Position numbers and translations under genes: made by a program. The notes beneath the pieces were generated by a model. That model searched no databases, was not told the DNA's origin, and was given only the letters and a program-made list of their open reading frames with translations. This document shows positions 7,947 to 15,043 of a stretch of DNA of 33,393 nt, one piece after another. Source of the stretch: Nitrososphaerota archaeon (GTDB lineage: Archaea; Thermoproteota; Nitrososphaeria; Nitrososphaerales; Nitrosopumilaceae); contig JARPSM010000113.1 of the NCBI GenBank assembly GCA_029782475.1, positions 1-33,393 on the forward strand, in the 5' to 3' direction. Position 1 is the first letter of the stretch, and every line of letters begins with the position of its first letter.

Positions 7947-9512
7947 ATGCAAGCAATTCAATTACAAAATGATTCTTTAGTTGAAATAGCAACTTTTCTT
8001 GTTAGAAGATGGTCTGAAAATGAAAATATTATTGTAGAAATTTCAGACAAATCAGAAACAAAAACACGTCTAAAAGAAAATAAAATTATCATAACACCAA
8101 TAGAAAAAATAATTGGGAATGATTTTCAAAAATATCGTCATTTTAGAACGTCGCTATGGTATGAATCCATGAGAATAAAATATTGTAAAAAAATTCTTAG
8201 TAACGATCATGCATTTGGATTTATCCTTAATACAATAGAGACTCAAAGGATTGAAAAATTAGGAAGGAAGATTTGGAAAGGTATGGATGAAGAAATTATT
8301 TTTAATTATACCTATATGCTGATAGCAAGGCCACAATTACACACAGTTTATGGAAAAGCAAGGATTGTAGAGGCATTTTATCAATATTTTATGTTTGGAG
8401 CGTTAAAAGGTGAAATTCAATCAAGCAATTTTGAAAAAATACAAAAAGCATCAATTTTTGCAAAATCAATCGTTGATCAAGCAATTGAAAAAAAACAAGA
8501 TACAGATTGGATTGAAAAAAATGTTGGAGAAATTATAAAAATATTAGATATTGATTCCCTACTAACAATTCCAATTTCTTTGCCTTTTATGAAAGCAGGA
8601 ATGGCATTATCAGAAGAAGAATTACTAAAAATGCTTGGAGTGATTTCTAAAAATAAAGAAGGTGATTTAGGAACCACCATTGATCCAAAATCCGTAATTA
8701 GAGGAGAGGATGTTTATGATGAATACAAAGTACTGTTAAATGAAAATGAAAAAACTGAAAATAAAGGATTAGCAACAGAAACAATAGGAATTCAAATTCC
8801 ATCAACAAGAAATGTAGATGAAACAACAATTTATGACACGAGTTTGATTAATGGATTAAAAACAAAATTCAAAGAATGGAAAACAGGTTGGAAAGAACAA
8901 CATCTTAGTTCAGGAGATGAATTTGATGAAGAAAACTACATTGAAGGTAATGAACCATTTTTTACAGACATTAAAAAATCAATTAAAACAAAAATTGTAA
9001 TTTTATTAGATCATTCATCTAGTATTGCATCAGATGCAATTGAATATAAAAAAGCAACTCTAGCTTTATGTGAAGTATTATCTTTTCTTAAAGTAAAATT
9101 TGCAGTTTATGCTTTTAGCACTGAAAATAGATCAATGGTTTGTTGGTTAATTAAATCAGAAAATGTAAAATGGAATACTATAACTGCAAAAAGATTAACG
9201 CAGATTGTTGCTAACGGTTCAACACCATTAGCTGAAGTCTATGATAAAATGTTTCCAATTTTACAATCAAAGAGGCCAGATATTCTTTTAACATTGACTG
9301 ATGGAGAGCCATCAGATCCGGATGCAGTAAGAAATATGAGTAAATCTTTCAAAAATTTAGAAATTAGCATGGTGGCATTAGGATTAGGTCCAAATACAGT
9401 TAGAGCCACGACTATAGCAAATAATCTCAGGCATTTAGGATATGAGAAAACCATGGCAGTTAGTAGACTAAAGGATATTCCAAACAAGGTTATCAGTATT
9501 TTAGATGTATGA
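7947..9512 (+). CDS. VWA-domain protein, partner of the MoxR ATPase
   Basis: 521-aa protein. The C-terminal ~180 residues form a von Willebrand A domain with a complete MIDAS: DHSSS at residues 355-359 (DxSxS), the Thr in NGSTPLAE, and the Asp in LTDGEPSD. The N-terminal ~340 residues are helical, charged and of the CbbO/NorD/CoxE kind without recognisable catalytic motifs. ATG begins immediately after the TAA of the MoxR gene, so the two are coupled. Likely a cytoplasmic adaptor delivering a client protein to the ATPase, by analogy. Confidence 0.85.
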   Translation: MQAIQLQNDSLVEIATFLVRRWSENENIIVEISDKSETKTRLKENKIIITPIEKIIGNDFQKYRHFRTSLWYESMRIKYCKKILSNDHAFGFILNTIETQRIEKLGRKIWKGMDEEIIFNYTYMLIARPQLHTVYGKARIVEAFYQYFMFGALKGEIQSSNFEKIQKASIFAKSIVDQAIEKKQDTDWIEKNVGEIIKILDIDSLLTIPISLPFMKAGMALSEEELLKMLGVISKNKEGDLGTTIDPKSVIRGEDVYDEYKVLLNENEKTENKGLATETIGIQIPSTRNVDETTIYDTSLINGLKTKFKEWKTGWKEQHLSSGDEFDEENYIEGNEPFFTDIKKSIKTKIVILLDHSSSIASDAIEYKKATLALCEVLSFLKVKFAVYAFSTENRSMVCWLIKSENVKWNTITAKRLTQIVANGSTPLAEVYDKMFPILQSKRPDILLTLTDGEPSDPDAVRNMSKSFKNLEISMVALGLGPNTVRATTIANNLRHLGYEKTMAVSRLKDIPNKVISILDV

Positions 9513-9559
9513 TGTGAAATCAAAAATGAATGAATTTCAAATAATACCAGATATTTTAT

Positions 9560-11134
9560 ATGAGCAAAAAATCGACTGCACCTAGAGAAAATATGTCAGA
9601 AACAAATTTTGATAAACCCCTACTTGAAAAGTTTGAACAAGAGATTTGTAATAAAATTCCACATTTAGAAGGAGAAAAAGTAGTAAATGCAACACCGCTA
9701 ATTGATCTTACTAGTGATTTCAAAGAATGTGCAAAAAATCTTTACAAATTAGATATTTCAGATTTAGATTTGAAAGTATATGGAAAATTTGATGCTAATC
9801 TATTATCAGGCTCAATCAAAATAAGACCTGCCATCCACATAATGCATGATGCAATTAAAACAGGCAAGCTAAAGAGTACTCAAACAATTATTGAAGCAAC
9901 ATCAGGGAATTTTGGAATTGCTCTTGGACAAATGTCAAAACTTGGATTGACTGTTGTATCACTTGTTTCAAGAAAATTACAAGAAGGAGTCTTTAAAGAA
10001 TTAAAAGATGAAAACATTCGCATAATGGATTTAGATATGGATATTTGTCCAGCTCCGGGAATGAAAGATAGTGATGCTGATGCATTAAAGGCAAAAGCAA
10101 CGGCAGTAAACATTCGATCTCAATTAGTCGAATTGGATTTTGATCCTACAATTTATGATAAATCCATTTCTGAAGTTGAATCGCTATTAGCTGCACAAGA
10201 CATCATCAATCTAGCAAAGCTACTTTCAAAAATGTATAATTGTTTTTGTCCAGAGCAATATGATAATGAATTAAACATTGAAGCTCATAGAACAATTACA
10301 GCAGTAGAAATTGATCAGCAATTACACGAGAATGGAGATTCATTAGAAGATTATAGAATTGTATGTTCGTTTGGAACAGGTGGTACATCTGGAGGATTAA
10401 ATAAATACATGAATGAAAAATATGGTAAAAAGGCAATTCATGTAGTATTCCCAATTCCAGGTCAAGATGTAGCAGGAATTAGAACAAAAGCAAAGGCAGA
10501 CGGATTAAAGTTGTACAATCCAGATGCATATGCTGCTCAACATGAAGTTGATTTTGGGCAGGCAAAACACTTACTCAAATTCTTGGTAGACAAAGGTCAC
10601 AACATTGGTGAAAGTACTGCGTTGGCTCTATATTCTGTTTTAGAAATGCTCAGTAATGGCGATAAAGGTAAATTTGTAGTTGTAGTTGCTGATGGTATTG
10701 AAAAATATAGGAAAAATCTAGAAGCAATGTCGAACAATCAACGTATGCAAGTCTCATTAGATGAAGCATCATCAAGTGTACAAGATTATGATAAAATAAT
10801 ATGGGTTCATACCTCATACACGCCAAAAGAAGAAGGAATTGAAATGATTGCTAAATCTTTAGGGGTAGATAAAGAAAAAATTGCAATACCAAAGGCAAGC
10901 ACTGTCAATGAACTATTATCAGCACAGCAAATTCCAGAAGAATTAAACAAAGAGCTAGATGGTACCAAAGGCAAATCATTGTTAATCTGTATGGCTGGAA
11001 ATACATCATTGATGACTGCACAAGTACTTGCAAGTAAAGGCATAGTTACTGAAAGTTTGAATGGCGGAATAACAGGTTTGCCTGAAGGACAAGGTAAAAA
11101 TCCAGGCCAATATATCAAAGCAGCCACTGAATAA
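9560..11134 (+). CDS. PLP-dependent cysteine synthase-like protein fused to a rhodanese-like domain
   Basis: 524 aa. Residues about 40-390 form a fold-type II PLP enzyme: GSIKIRP places the Schiff-base Lys at K87, TSGNFG (114-119) is the substrate-binding loop and GTGGTSGG (272-279) the phosphate loop. Relative to ordinary cysteine synthase (~310 aa) there are insertions around 160-260 containing CPAPGMKDSDAD. Residues about 411-524 look like a rhodanese domain, with C477 in CMAGNTS (CxxGxxS) followed by LNGGITGLP. A PLP enzyme releasing or using cysteine sulfur next to a persulfide-carrying Cys suggests sulfur transfer, but the reaction is not known to me. ATG start 9560. Confidence 0.78.
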   Translation: MSKKSTAPRENMSETNFDKPLLEKFEQEICNKIPHLEGEKVVNATPLIDLTSDFKECAKNLYKLDISDLDLKVYGKFDANLLSGSIKIRPAIHIMHDAIKTGKLKSTQTIIEATSGNFGIALGQMSKLGLTVVSLVSRKLQEGVFKELKDENIRIMDLDMDICPAPGMKDSDADALKAKATAVNIRSQLVELDFDPTIYDKSISEVESLLAAQDIINLAKLLSKMYNCFCPEQYDNELNIEAHRTITAVEIDQQLHENGDSLEDYRIVCSFGTGGTSGGLNKYMNEKYGKKAIHVVFPIPGQDVAGIRTKAKADGLKLYNPDAYAAQHEVDFGQAKHLLKFLVDKGHNIGESTALALYSVLEMLSNGDKGKFVVVVADGIEKYRKNLEAMSNNQRMQVSLDEASSSVQDYDKIIWVHTSYTPKEEGIEMIAKSLGVDKEKIAIPKASTVNELLSAQQIPEELNKELDGTKGKSLLICMAGNTSLMTAQVLASKGIVTESLNGGITGLPEGQGKNPGQYIKAATE

Positions 11135-11139
11135 TAGAT

Positions 11140-11595
11140 TTGAAATGTATTTCAATTTCACAACCATTTGCTGATTTAATTATTTCAGGGAAAAAAAATA
11201 TAGAATTAAGAAATTGGAATACTAATTTTCGAGGGGAGTTACTGATTCATGCTCCGCTAAAAATAAGGAATGGTGATGTTAAGAGATTAAAAATTAATAA
11301 AAAATTTGTAACAGGTGCAATTATTGGCAAAGCTCAACTATATGATGTCAAAAAATATGATTCTACAAAAGAAATTAAATTGGATCAAAAATTTCATCAT
11401 TCTATAAAAAAATTTCAAACTAAAACATTTGGATTTATGTTGAAAAATTCAAAATCACTAAGAATTCCAATTCCATGGAAAGGTCAATTGGGAATATTTG
11501 ATGTAAACATTCCAAAAACAAAAATCGAAAACAAAAAAATTGTAACAGATATCATTGATGAAGAATATCGTTATCAATGGATTGGACATCATTAG
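11140..11595 (+). CDS. ASCH-domain protein
   Basis: 151-aa ASCH-superfamily protein. The hallmark GxKxxExR pattern is present as SGKKNIELRNW (residues 17-27), preceded by ISISQPFADLII and followed by the strand GELLIHAP. The domain has a PUA-like beta-barrel and is thought to bind RNA or modified nucleosides; some members are nucleoside hydrolases. The C-terminal half (IPWKGQLGIFDV) completes the barrel. TTG start at 11140 lies five bases after the stop of the preceding gene, suggesting co-transcription. Precise role unknown. Confidence 0.75.
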   Translation: MKCISISQPFADLIISGKKNIELRNWNTNFRGELLIHAPLKIRNGDVKRLKINKKFVTGAIIGKAQLYDVKKYDSTKEIKLDQKFHHSIKKFQTKTFGFMLKNSKSLRIPIPWKGQLGIFDVNIPKTKIENKKIVTDIIDEEYRYQWIGHH

Positions 11596-11625
11596 AAAAT
11601 TAAAGAATACAAAAAAATTGGCTAG

Positions 11626-11636
11626 TATATATAAAG
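11626..11636 (+). promoter_or_regulatory. TATA box of tbp (upstream copy)
   Basis: TATATATAAAG, centred about 29 bases before ATG 11660. Spacing predicts initiation at or just before the start codon, i.e. a leaderless mRNA. Confidence 0.65.
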
Positions 11637-11640
11637 GGCA

Positions 11641-11650
11641 TATATAAAGA
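11641..11650 (+). promoter_or_regulatory. second TATA-like box overlapping the tbp start region
   Basis: TATATAAAGA repeats the upstream box 13 bp later and ends ten bases before the tbp ATG. If used for initiation the transcript would begin inside the gene and lack its start codon, so it may instead act as an autoregulatory TBP-binding site. Confidence 0.45.
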
Positions 11651-11659
11651 CCACTCGTT

Positions 11660-12223
11660 ATGCCTCAAACCAAACCCATAGTTAGTGTTGAAAATGTTGT
11701 GGCATCAGCATCAGTAGATCAAAAAATTGATCTCATTGATATCACTAAAAAATTTCCAGATACTGAATATAATCCAGAACAATTTCCAGGACTCGTATTT
11801 AGATTGACAAATCCTAAAACTGCAACTCTAATTTTTAGAACTGGAAATATGGTATGTACTGGAGCAAAATCCGAAGATATGGCAATCAAAGCTGTTAACA
11901 TGGTTGTTCAAAAACTAAGAAAAGGAAAAATAAAAATAAAAAAAGATGCAGTAATTACAGTTCAAAATATAGTTGCATCAATAAATCTAGGTGGGAAAAT
12001 TCATTTAGAAAAAGCGGCTCGAACATTAGCTAGAAGTATGTATGAGCCTGAACAATTTCCAGGACTTATTCACAGAATGTTAGATCCAAAAACGGTATTA
12101 TTGTTATTTGCGTCAGGAAAATTAGTGTGTGCTGGAGCAAAAAAGGAATCAGATGTTTATCGTTCGGTTCACAATGTACATGCATTATTAGAAGAAAAAT
12201 CTCTAATGATTTATGATCAATAA
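11660..12223 (+). CDS. tbp: TATA-box-binding protein
   Basis: 187-aa TBP, the general transcription factor that bends promoter DNA and recruits TFB and RNA polymerase. Two direct repeats are evident: residues about 8-95 and 97-185, each with a VENVVASA/VQNIVASI opening, EQFPGL(V/I)xR, NPKT/DPKT, and (T/A)GAK(S/K). The length is that of a core-only TBP, without extra N-terminal domain. ATG 11660 is supported by the TATA box at leaderless distance. A 73-aa gene follows after 17 bases. The promoter carries two TATA elements, discussed separately. Confidence 0.97.
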   Translation: MPQTKPIVSVENVVASASVDQKIDLIDITKKFPDTEYNPEQFPGLVFRLTNPKTATLIFRTGNMVCTGAKSEDMAIKAVNMVVQKLRKGKIKIKKDAVITVQNIVASINLGGKIHLEKAARTLARSMYEPEQFPGLIHRMLDPKTVLLLFASGKLVCAGAKKESDVYRSVHNVHALLEEKSLMIYDQ

Positions 12224-12240
12224 TTTTTGGTTGAACTGAA

Positions 12241-12462
12241 TTGACTAAAGATATTTTTGAAGATGAAAAAACTAAATTAACTCCCGAAAAAGGTTTTGAT
12301 TTAATTGGTATAGATTATTTTGCAGAGCCTGGAAATCAATTGTATCTAGTAGAACATTTTGAAATGTATCAAGATGCTCTAAATGCAAAAAAAGATCGAA
12401 AGATTCAAGATGAATATTTTGTACTATACAAAGGAACAGGAAATGAATATTTCTGTAGATAG
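12241..12462 (+). CDS. small conserved-looking protein downstream of tbp
   Basis: 73-aa acidic protein with no recognised family. It reads as a plausible compact domain: a charged N-terminus (TKDIFEDEKTKLTPEKGFDL), a strand (LYLVEHFEMYQDAL), then DEYFVLYKGTGNEYFCR. No membrane segment or Cys pair. TTG start 17 bases after the tbp stop, suggesting co-transcription; its codon use and amino acid composition match neighbours, which argues for a real gene. Function unknown. Confidence 0.6.
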   Translation: MTKDIFEDEKTKLTPEKGFDLIGIDYFAEPGNQLYLVEHFEMYQDALNAKKDRKIQDEYFVLYKGTGNEYFCR

Positions 12463-12524
12463 ATTAGAAAAATCATAAAACTTTACTAAATTTTACACAA
12501 TCTCTTATCATTTAGTTAAAAAGA

Positions 12525-13106
12525 TTGGAAACAGTGCCTAACGAAACAAGTGATTTAATTGATACATTATATGAAAAAGAAAACCCAATCCAAACTCAAC
12601 AAATATCTAAACAAATCAATCGTAAAAGTCCAAAAGCAAAATATCAAATTTTTGACGAGTCGGAGTTTACACGAGGGAGAGAAGTTCTAGGGGATCTTAT
12701 TGTACATGGTATGATAGCCTCAGGCGGCACAGATATCGATTGGTTAATTGAACACAGAGGTGGATTCATTATTTTAGAATTCAAGGGATTTCATAATGAT
12801 AAAATCAACATAGCAAAAGGGCAAATGATAGCATATGAGAAATTGCATGAGAAATTAAACATGGCAACAAAATGTTATCTATACGTTGTTGGATGTGACG
12901 ATATTGATTTTTCTAATCCAGATTCAACAATATGGATTTTTGAAATGAATCAATGGAAGTCAGGAGTAATACCAAAGAATACTACAGATATCGATGATGA
13001 TGCAGGTAAACAAAACAAATTCATCGTTTATCGTGAATATATGAATGAGATCAGTGTAGAAAAATTACGAGATTTGGTAGATTCGCATTGGAAAGAATTT
13101 GAATAA
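12525..13106 (+). CDS. predicted PD-(D/E)XK nuclease-like protein
   Basis: 193 aa, TTG start. The segment from about residue 66 to 88 matches the PD-(D/E)XK core: GGTDID (D70) then a hydrophobic strand and ILEFKG (E85, K87), giving D-x14-E-x-K. Upstream acidic residues E47/E53 (ESEFTRGREVLGDL) could be the motif I Glu of the core helix. The region after the motif contains a helix with Q (AKGQMIAYEKLHEKL), as is common in this fold, and a strand (CYLYVVGCDDI). Likely a metal-dependent DNA or RNA nuclease, possibly repair-related. No restriction-modification partner is nearby. Convergent with the membrane protein at 13108. Confidence 0.55.
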   Translation: METVPNETSDLIDTLYEKENPIQTQQISKQINRKSPKAKYQIFDESEFTRGREVLGDLIVHGMIASGGTDIDWLIEHRGGFIILEFKGFHNDKINIAKGQMIAYEKLHEKLNMATKCYLYVVGCDDIDFSNPDSTIWIFEMNQWKSGVIPKNTTDIDDDAGKQNKFIVYREYMNEISVEKLRDLVDSHWKEFE

Positions 13107-13107
13107 A

Positions 13108-13803
13108 TTATGCAGTAAATGAAAATGTGTTGGATTTAATTTCTTTACCATCATCTACTGAAATTGTATAGGTACCAGATTTTTCCCATCCTGAACCACC
13201 TGCAATAGCTAAAGTTGAAAATTGTCCATTATTTTTCAAAGATATTTGTTCTGTCCATACAAGTTCATTATTTTGATTCTTTATTGAAAGATTCACAGTT
13301 CCAGTAGAAGTAGATTCACCACTAATTGAAATCAAATCCTTTTTGTTATATGATTCTAAATCAGTTTGAATTGATAGTGAAAGTGGTGTATTGTTTAATG
13401 GTGTATTAGTTATAGTTCCAGTTGAAAGGCCATTAAAAGAAACTGCAACTGCAATAATTATTACTAAAGCTAATCCACCAATACCAAACATAATTTTTTT
13501 ATTTTTTAATTTTGAATATGACATTCTTGGCACTTTAGTTTGAAATGATTGAGTTTGCGGAATAGATTGAATTTCAGGCATTTGAACATCCGGAACTAAT
13601 GGTTTGTCTGCAACTGAGGGGGTTGGAGTAAATTTAGGTTTTTTTCCTAGATATTTTTCAGCTAATTCTCTTACATAATTTCTTTCATAATTACTGATAA
13701 TTTCATCATGTTCACATGCTCTACAAATTTGCTTCAAAATTCTATCATCTCCAAAATCTTTATCCAAAAGAGATTTTACATCATCCAGTAAGGGATCAGT
13801 CAT
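13108..13803 (-). CDS. single-pass membrane protein with extracellular beta domain
   Basis: 231 aa. Residues 1-55 are a charged helical cytoplasmic domain with a CxxC (C27, C30) that resembles a small acid-helix module; residues 56-100 are a Pro/Gln-rich linker; residues about 104-124 are a transmembrane helix (IMFGIGGLALVIIIAVAV); residues 140-231 form a beta-rich exterior domain (LSLSIQTDLESYNKKDLISISG ending in NTFSFTA) like the Ig/macroglobulin-type folds frequent in archaeal surface proteins. Topology N-in/C-out is inferred from the basic residues before the helix. Stop codons of this gene and its right-hand neighbour are one base apart. Function unknown. Confidence 0.72.
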   Translation of the reverse strand: MTDPLLDDVKSLLDKDFGDDRILKQICRACEHDEIISNYERNYVRELAEKYLGKKPKFTPTPSVADKPLVPDVQMPEIQSIPQTQSFQTKVPRMSYSKLKNKKIMFGIGGLALVIIIAVAVSFNGLSTGTITNTPLNNTPLSLSIQTDLESYNKKDLISISGESTSTGTVNLSIKNQNNELVWTEQISLKNNGQFSTLAIAGGSGWEKSGTYTISVDDGKEIKSNTFSFTA

Positions 13804-13849
13804 GTATATTTTCTCTCAAATTGATTATTTATGAATATATGTCAGATAG

Positions 13850-14026
13850 CTATTTTGCATAGACTTTTTGGGCTTGTATTATGACTGTTCTAATGTAATC
13901 CTTAGCAGTTGAATCAGTAACCCCCATTTGCTTTGCTCTTTGATAAAGATCAATTTCTTTAGGATTTATCAAATAACATTTCAAAAGATAATTGAGCCTA
14001 TGAGACCTTTTTTCATCACTTTTCAT
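13850..14026 (-). CDS. small helix-turn-helix-like protein
   Basis: 58-aa basic protein. I chose ATG 14026 because the extra 36 upstream codons of the longer frame look non-coding (Cys/Phe-rich) and a TATA-like TTTTAGTATC lies about 25 bases before this ATG. The sequence reads as three helices with a helix-turn-helix pattern (DLYQRAKQMGVTDSTAKDYIRTVI), so it may bind DNA. Divergently arranged with glnK, 127 bases away, so regulation of glnK or itself is possible but unproven. Confidence 0.55.
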   Translation of the reverse strand: MKSDEKRSHRLNYLLKCYLINPKEIDLYQRAKQMGVTDSTAKDYIRTVIIQAQKVYAK

Positions 14027-14122
14027 AGTTTTATTTTTCTCAGATACTAAAAAGGTCAGAGGATTATGACATAACCCACTAGAATCTATAGTATCACAAA
14101 AGTTGAATAAAAACATATGATC

Positions 14123-14132
14123 TTTTTTAAAC
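14123..14132 (+). promoter_or_regulatory. TATA box for glnK
   Basis: TTTTTTAAAC centred about 27 bases before ATG 14154, leaderless spacing. Confidence 0.45.
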
Positions 14133-14153
14133 AATACGAAAAAAAGAATTCAA

Positions 14154-14495
14154 ATGAAACGAATTGAGGCAACGGTTCAAGCAACCAAAATTGGGGCAGT
14201 AACTGAAGCAATAAATGATATTGTTGGAGGATACACCATTCTGGAAGGTAAAGGCAGAGGTTCTGGAGCCAGACAAGAAATGAGATCTGGAAGAGGAACA
14301 GGTACAATTACTGCAGAATTTAACCATGTTGCAACTGTTAGTACAATTGTAGATGACTCAGACGTAGAGAAAATTTCAACAGCAATTGCTGATGCAGCTT
14401 TTACAGGTAAAGGCGGTGATGGAATTGTTATTGTATCCAGTGTGGATAGCGTTCTGAATATTGCATCTAAAAAGAGTGGTTCTGAAGCCCTCTAA
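14154..14495 (+). CDS. P-II family nitrogen signal protein
   Basis: 113-aa P-II (GlnB/GlnK) protein, a trimeric sensor of ATP/ADP and 2-oxoglutarate that controls ammonium transport and nitrogen metabolism. Family signature TGKGGDGIVIVSSVDSVLNI is clear near residues 84-103. The T-loop region (about 36-55, EGKGRGSGARQEMRSGRGTG) is Gly/Arg-rich and lacks the Tyr that bacteria uridylylate, so covalent control of that kind is not expected. The C-terminal Arg residues that contact ATP are replaced by Lys (ASKKSGSEAL). No amtB is adjacent in this window. Confidence 0.88.
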   Translation: MKRIEATVQATKIGAVTEAINDIVGGYTILEGKGRGSGARQEMRSGRGTGTITAEFNHVATVSTIVDDSDVEKISTAIADAAFTGKGGDGIVIVSSVDSVLNIASKKSGSEAL

Positions 14496-14545
14496 TCATT
14501 TTCTTTTATTAAAATTACATAATACATGAATTAATACAAATTAAA

Positions 14546-14620
14546 CTGCTGAGAGGGTGTGACAACCTCCTCTCAGAATGGTATCCCTTTGGGGGACATG
14601 TTTTTTGAAGGGATGGTATA
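14546..14620. ncRNA. structured non-coding stretch next to glnK
   Basis: Two hairpins lie beyond a T-run (about 14500-14510) that probably terminates glnK. Hairpin 1: CTGAGAGG (14549-14556) pairs perfectly with CCTCTCAG (14569-14576). Hairpin 2: ATCCCTT (14583-14589) pairs with AAGGGAT (14608-14614). TCCC at 14584-14587 could instead pair with GGGGA just downstream, so two structures compete. ATGGTAT occurs on both sides of hairpin 2. Possible small RNA of either strand, a 3' UTR element or a bidirectional terminator. Strand not determined. Confidence 0.4.
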
Positions 14621-14660
14621 TTGTTACAATTTTGAGTATAAAAGCAAAGGATTTTGAAGA

Positions 14661-14900
14661 TTATTGCTGACCTTCAATTCCCATTAAAGTTAGGGTTGAT
14701 CTAATTTTAGGGATTTTTCTAATTTTCCATGTAATGGTTTCTCTAAGTGCCTCTACTTGACTTGATTCTACTTTAGCTAGAATATCATATGCACCAAAGG
14801 TACCATGTACTTCAACAACACCTTCAATAGACTTTAGTTCTGAAATAACAGATTCTTCAGAACCTAGCTCACAGTTTATGAGAACATAAGCTGTCGCCAA
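14661..14900 (-). CDS. stand-alone Lrp/AsnC ligand-binding (RAM) domain protein
   Basis: 79 aa, entirely an Lrp/AsnC C-terminal effector domain: beta-alpha-beta-beta-alpha-beta with the opening ATAYVLINCELGSE, the VEVHGTFGAYDILAKVE core and ITWKIRKIPKIRSTLTL end. It lacks the N-terminal helix-turn-helix, so it cannot bind DNA by itself; such SraA-type proteins form ring-like dimers of dimers and may modulate full-length Lrp proteins by binding amino acids. TTG start at 14900, with a TATA box at 14942-14953. Its closeness to the P-II gene is suggestive of nitrogen or amino acid sensing, as inference. Confidence 0.85.
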   Translation of the reverse strand: MATAYVLINCELGSEESVISELKSIEGVVEVHGTFGAYDILAKVESSQVEALRETITWKIRKIPKIRSTLTLMGIEGQQ

Positions 14901-14941
14901 TTATGATTTAACTCCTATTTTCATACATAAAATACACTCTT

Positions 14942-14953
14942 GAAATATATAAG
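14942..14953 (-). promoter_or_regulatory. TATA box for the Lrp/AsnC-domain gene
   Basis: On the minus strand CTTATATATTTC, 42-53 bases before the TTG start, predicting a leader of roughly 20 nt. Confidence 0.5.
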
Positions 14954-15043
14954 AATAGCCATTTTACTTAAAAATTCAATATAAAATTAGGTCACATCAT
15001 AAACAAACGTTTAGTGATTTTAATTAATTTGAAATAGTTAGTT

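Noticed and set aside
14086-14327. Minus-strand frames opposite glnK
   Set aside because: Ser/Leu/Phe-rich translations lacking any motif, wholly overlapping a clear P-II gene.
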